From positions 1-7,175 of the forward strand of contig UROZ01000100.1 in the NCBI GenBank assembly GCA_900549655.1: 7,175 nucleotides of DNA, given 5' to 3'. The notes under the pieces are model-generated. The model was not told the origin of the DNA, did not search any database, and was given only the letters and a program-made list of their open reading frames with translations. Below are positions 5,760 through 7,175 of the stretch, in pieces; position 1 is the stretch's first letter; each line of letters begins with the position of its first letter. The stretch is from an uncultured Collinsella sp. GTDB lineage: Bacteria; Actinomycetota; Coriobacteriia; Coriobacteriales; Coriobacteriaceae. Position numbers and translations under genes: made by a program.

Positions 5760-7175
5760 ATGGCCCTCATCACTTCGTACCACGTCCCCGGCCTCTATGT
5801 CGAGGACCACAGCATCGACGTCCCCCTTGACTGGCGCGGCCTGGAGCCGATGCTCCTGGCCGTCGGCAGCACCATGCGCCGCGGCGCTATGCCGGCACCC
5901 ATCGCCGGCGCGCCCGAGAGCATCAAGCTCTTCTACCGCGTGGTTTGCGCGCCCGACCGCATCAACGACGATCTGCCACTGCTCCTGTTTTTGCAGGGCG
6001 GCCCCGGCGGCGAGAGCCCACGTCCGCTGTCGCCCACAAGCGACGGCTGGATCGAGGAGGCCGTCAAGCACTTCCGCGTGGTCCTTCCCGACCAGCGCGG
6101 CACCGGGCGCAGCAGCTGTGTAGACGGGCGCACGATCGCGGCTCTAGGCGAGCGCGCGACGGCGGCCGGCTCCGATGCCGCACGCTCGCAGGCGGACTTC
6201 CTCAAGCGCCACCTCGCCAGCTCCATCGTGCGCGATTTTGAGTACCTGCGCCTGGTGGGCTTTGGCGGCAAGCCGTGGGTCACGCTCGGCCAAAGCTACG
6301 GCGGTTTTTTGACGCTGAGCTACCTGTCGCTCTTCCCCGAGGGCGTGGCGGCGAGCTTTACCTGCGGCGGCATCCCCCACGTACCGGCGAGCGCCAACGA
6401 GGTCTACGCGCACACCTTCCCGCGCATGGCCGCCAAGACGCGGCAGTATTACGACCGCTACCCCGCCGACGTCGAGCGTGTGGCGGTTCTTGCCGATGCG
6501 CTTGAGGAGCAGAAGCCCGTGCTGCCCGACGGCTCGCCAATGACGGTGGAGCGTCTACAGCTTATGGGCAGCGACTTTGGCATGAAGCCGAGCTTTGAGC
6601 GCATGCATTGGATCATCGATCATGCTTTTGTTAACGGCGACGGCACGCCGAGCTGCGGTGCCTCAGTATCCGATAGCTTTTTGATGCGTGCCTTCGAACG
6701 CACCAACACGCGCACGAATCCGCTGTACTGGACGCTTCAGGAGTTCATCTACGCCGACGGCGACACCATGCCCATTCGCTGGGCCGCGGCAGAAGAGAAA
6801 GCTCATCGTGCCGAGTTCGACACACTCGCGCGCCCGCTCATGTTTACCGGAGAGGCCATGTTCCCGTGGATGTTCGAGCAGATGCCCGAACTTAAGCCCT
6901 TCAAGCCCGCGATGGACCTGCTGATGGAAGACACAAGCTGGGACAAAATCTACGACCCGCAGCGCCTAGCATGCAACGAGGTGCCACTCCAGGCCGCGGT
7001 GTATTTCGACGACATGTACGTCGATTCGGGTATGCAGCTCGACACGCTCAGCCGCGTGGGCAACTCGCATGCCTGGGTAACGAACGAGTTCGAGCACGAC
7101 GGCCTGCACGGCAGTGTGGCATTCAAGCACCTCTTCGACGAAGCCCTCAACCGCGGAGACCTGCGCCAGATCTTC
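5760..7175 (+). CDS. Proline iminopeptidase-like alpha/beta hydrolase, S33 family (cut by the right edge)
   Basis: An ATG frame stays open for 472 codons to the window edge. It shows the full catalytic plan of the S33 alpha/beta hydrolases: the oxyanion-hole motif LQGGPGGES (79-86 region), DQRGTGRSS (111-119), the nucleophile Ser179 in GQSYGGF, a probable acid at D417 or D418 in AAVYFDDMYVDSG, and the probable catalytic His446 in TNEFEHDGLHG. The family removes N-terminal proline from peptides, though some members prefer other substrates. The region between about 205 and 400 is the helical cap. No signal peptide is seen, so it is likely cytosolic. A GGAAG precedes the ATG at eight bases. At 472 residues and with the last motif passed, only a short C-terminus is probably missing. 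It is divergent from proA, which may reflect shared control of proline supply. Confidence 0.9.
   Translation, partial: MALITSYHVPGLYVEDHSIDVPLDWRGLEPMLLAVGSTMRRGAMPAPIAGAPESIKLFYRVVCAPDRINDDLPLLLFLQGGPGGESPRPLSPTSDGWIEEAVKHFRVVLPDQRGTGRSSCVDGRTIAALGERATAAGSDAARSQADFLKRHLASSIVRDFEYLRLVGFGGKPWVTLGQSYGGFLTLSYLSLFPEGVAASFTCGGIPHVPASANEVYAHTFPRMAAKTRQYYDRYPADVERVAVLADALEEQKPVLPDGSPMTVERLQLMGSDFGMKPSFERMHWIIDHAFVNGDGTPSCGASVSDSFLMRAFERTNTRTNPLYWTLQEFIYADGDTMPIRWAAAEEKAHRAEFDTLARPLMFTGEAMFPWMFEQMPELKPFKPAMDLLMEDTSWDKIYDPQRLACNEVPLQAAVYFDDMYVDSGMQLDTLSRVGNSHAWVTNEFEHDGLHGSVAFKHLFDEALNRGDLRQIF

Noticed and set aside
5631..6071. A 146-codon minus-strand frame overlapping the peptidase start
   Set aside because: It overlaps the proA start, the promoter region and the conserved peptidase frame, with no ribosome site or recognisable domain.

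Overview
The window reads as ordinary chromosome from a high-GC actinobacterium. The best guess is the class Coriobacteriia, near the gut genus Collinsella. This rests on GC-rich third positions, a CarD-family regulator, an argS gene followed by what looks like an alanine/proline/lysine-rich actinobacterial Rho, and a hairpin repeat carrying the core GGGGACAGGCACC that I associate with such genomes. The taxon is inferred; no marker gene here settles it.

Layout, left to right. At 1-369 on the minus strand is the GTG-started N-terminal part of a protein, probably transcription terminator Rho, running off the left edge. At 370-899 is a long, AT-richer gap with several hairpins, a large imperfect inverted repeat (626-776) and the argS terminator (820-855). 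At 900-2753 (minus) is argS, arginyl-tRNA synthetase. At 2754-3095 is a divergent intergenic region between argS and a CarD-family gene. At 3096-3581 (plus) is the CarD-like RNA polymerase-binding regulator, followed by a strong hairpin terminator. At 3690-4289 (plus) is an HD-domain phosphohydrolase-like protein, followed by a second hairpin sharing a 37-base identical block with the first. At 4360-5646 (minus) is proA, which converges on the HD gene. At 5760-7175 (plus) is a proline iminopeptidase-like serine hydrolase, divergent from proA and cut by the right edge.

Most genes are single transcription units separated by terminators or divergent promoters, so there is no multi-gene operon here. 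Functionally the window mixes core information processing (ArgRS, Rho, CarD) with proline metabolism (proA for synthesis, the peptidase for probable release of N-terminal proline from peptides). I found no phage, CRISPR, defence or biosynthetic system. The points most worth a second look are the twin hairpin repeats, the inverted-repeat structure upstream of rho, the CarD homologue without any tryptophan, and the proA/aminopeptidase divergent pair.
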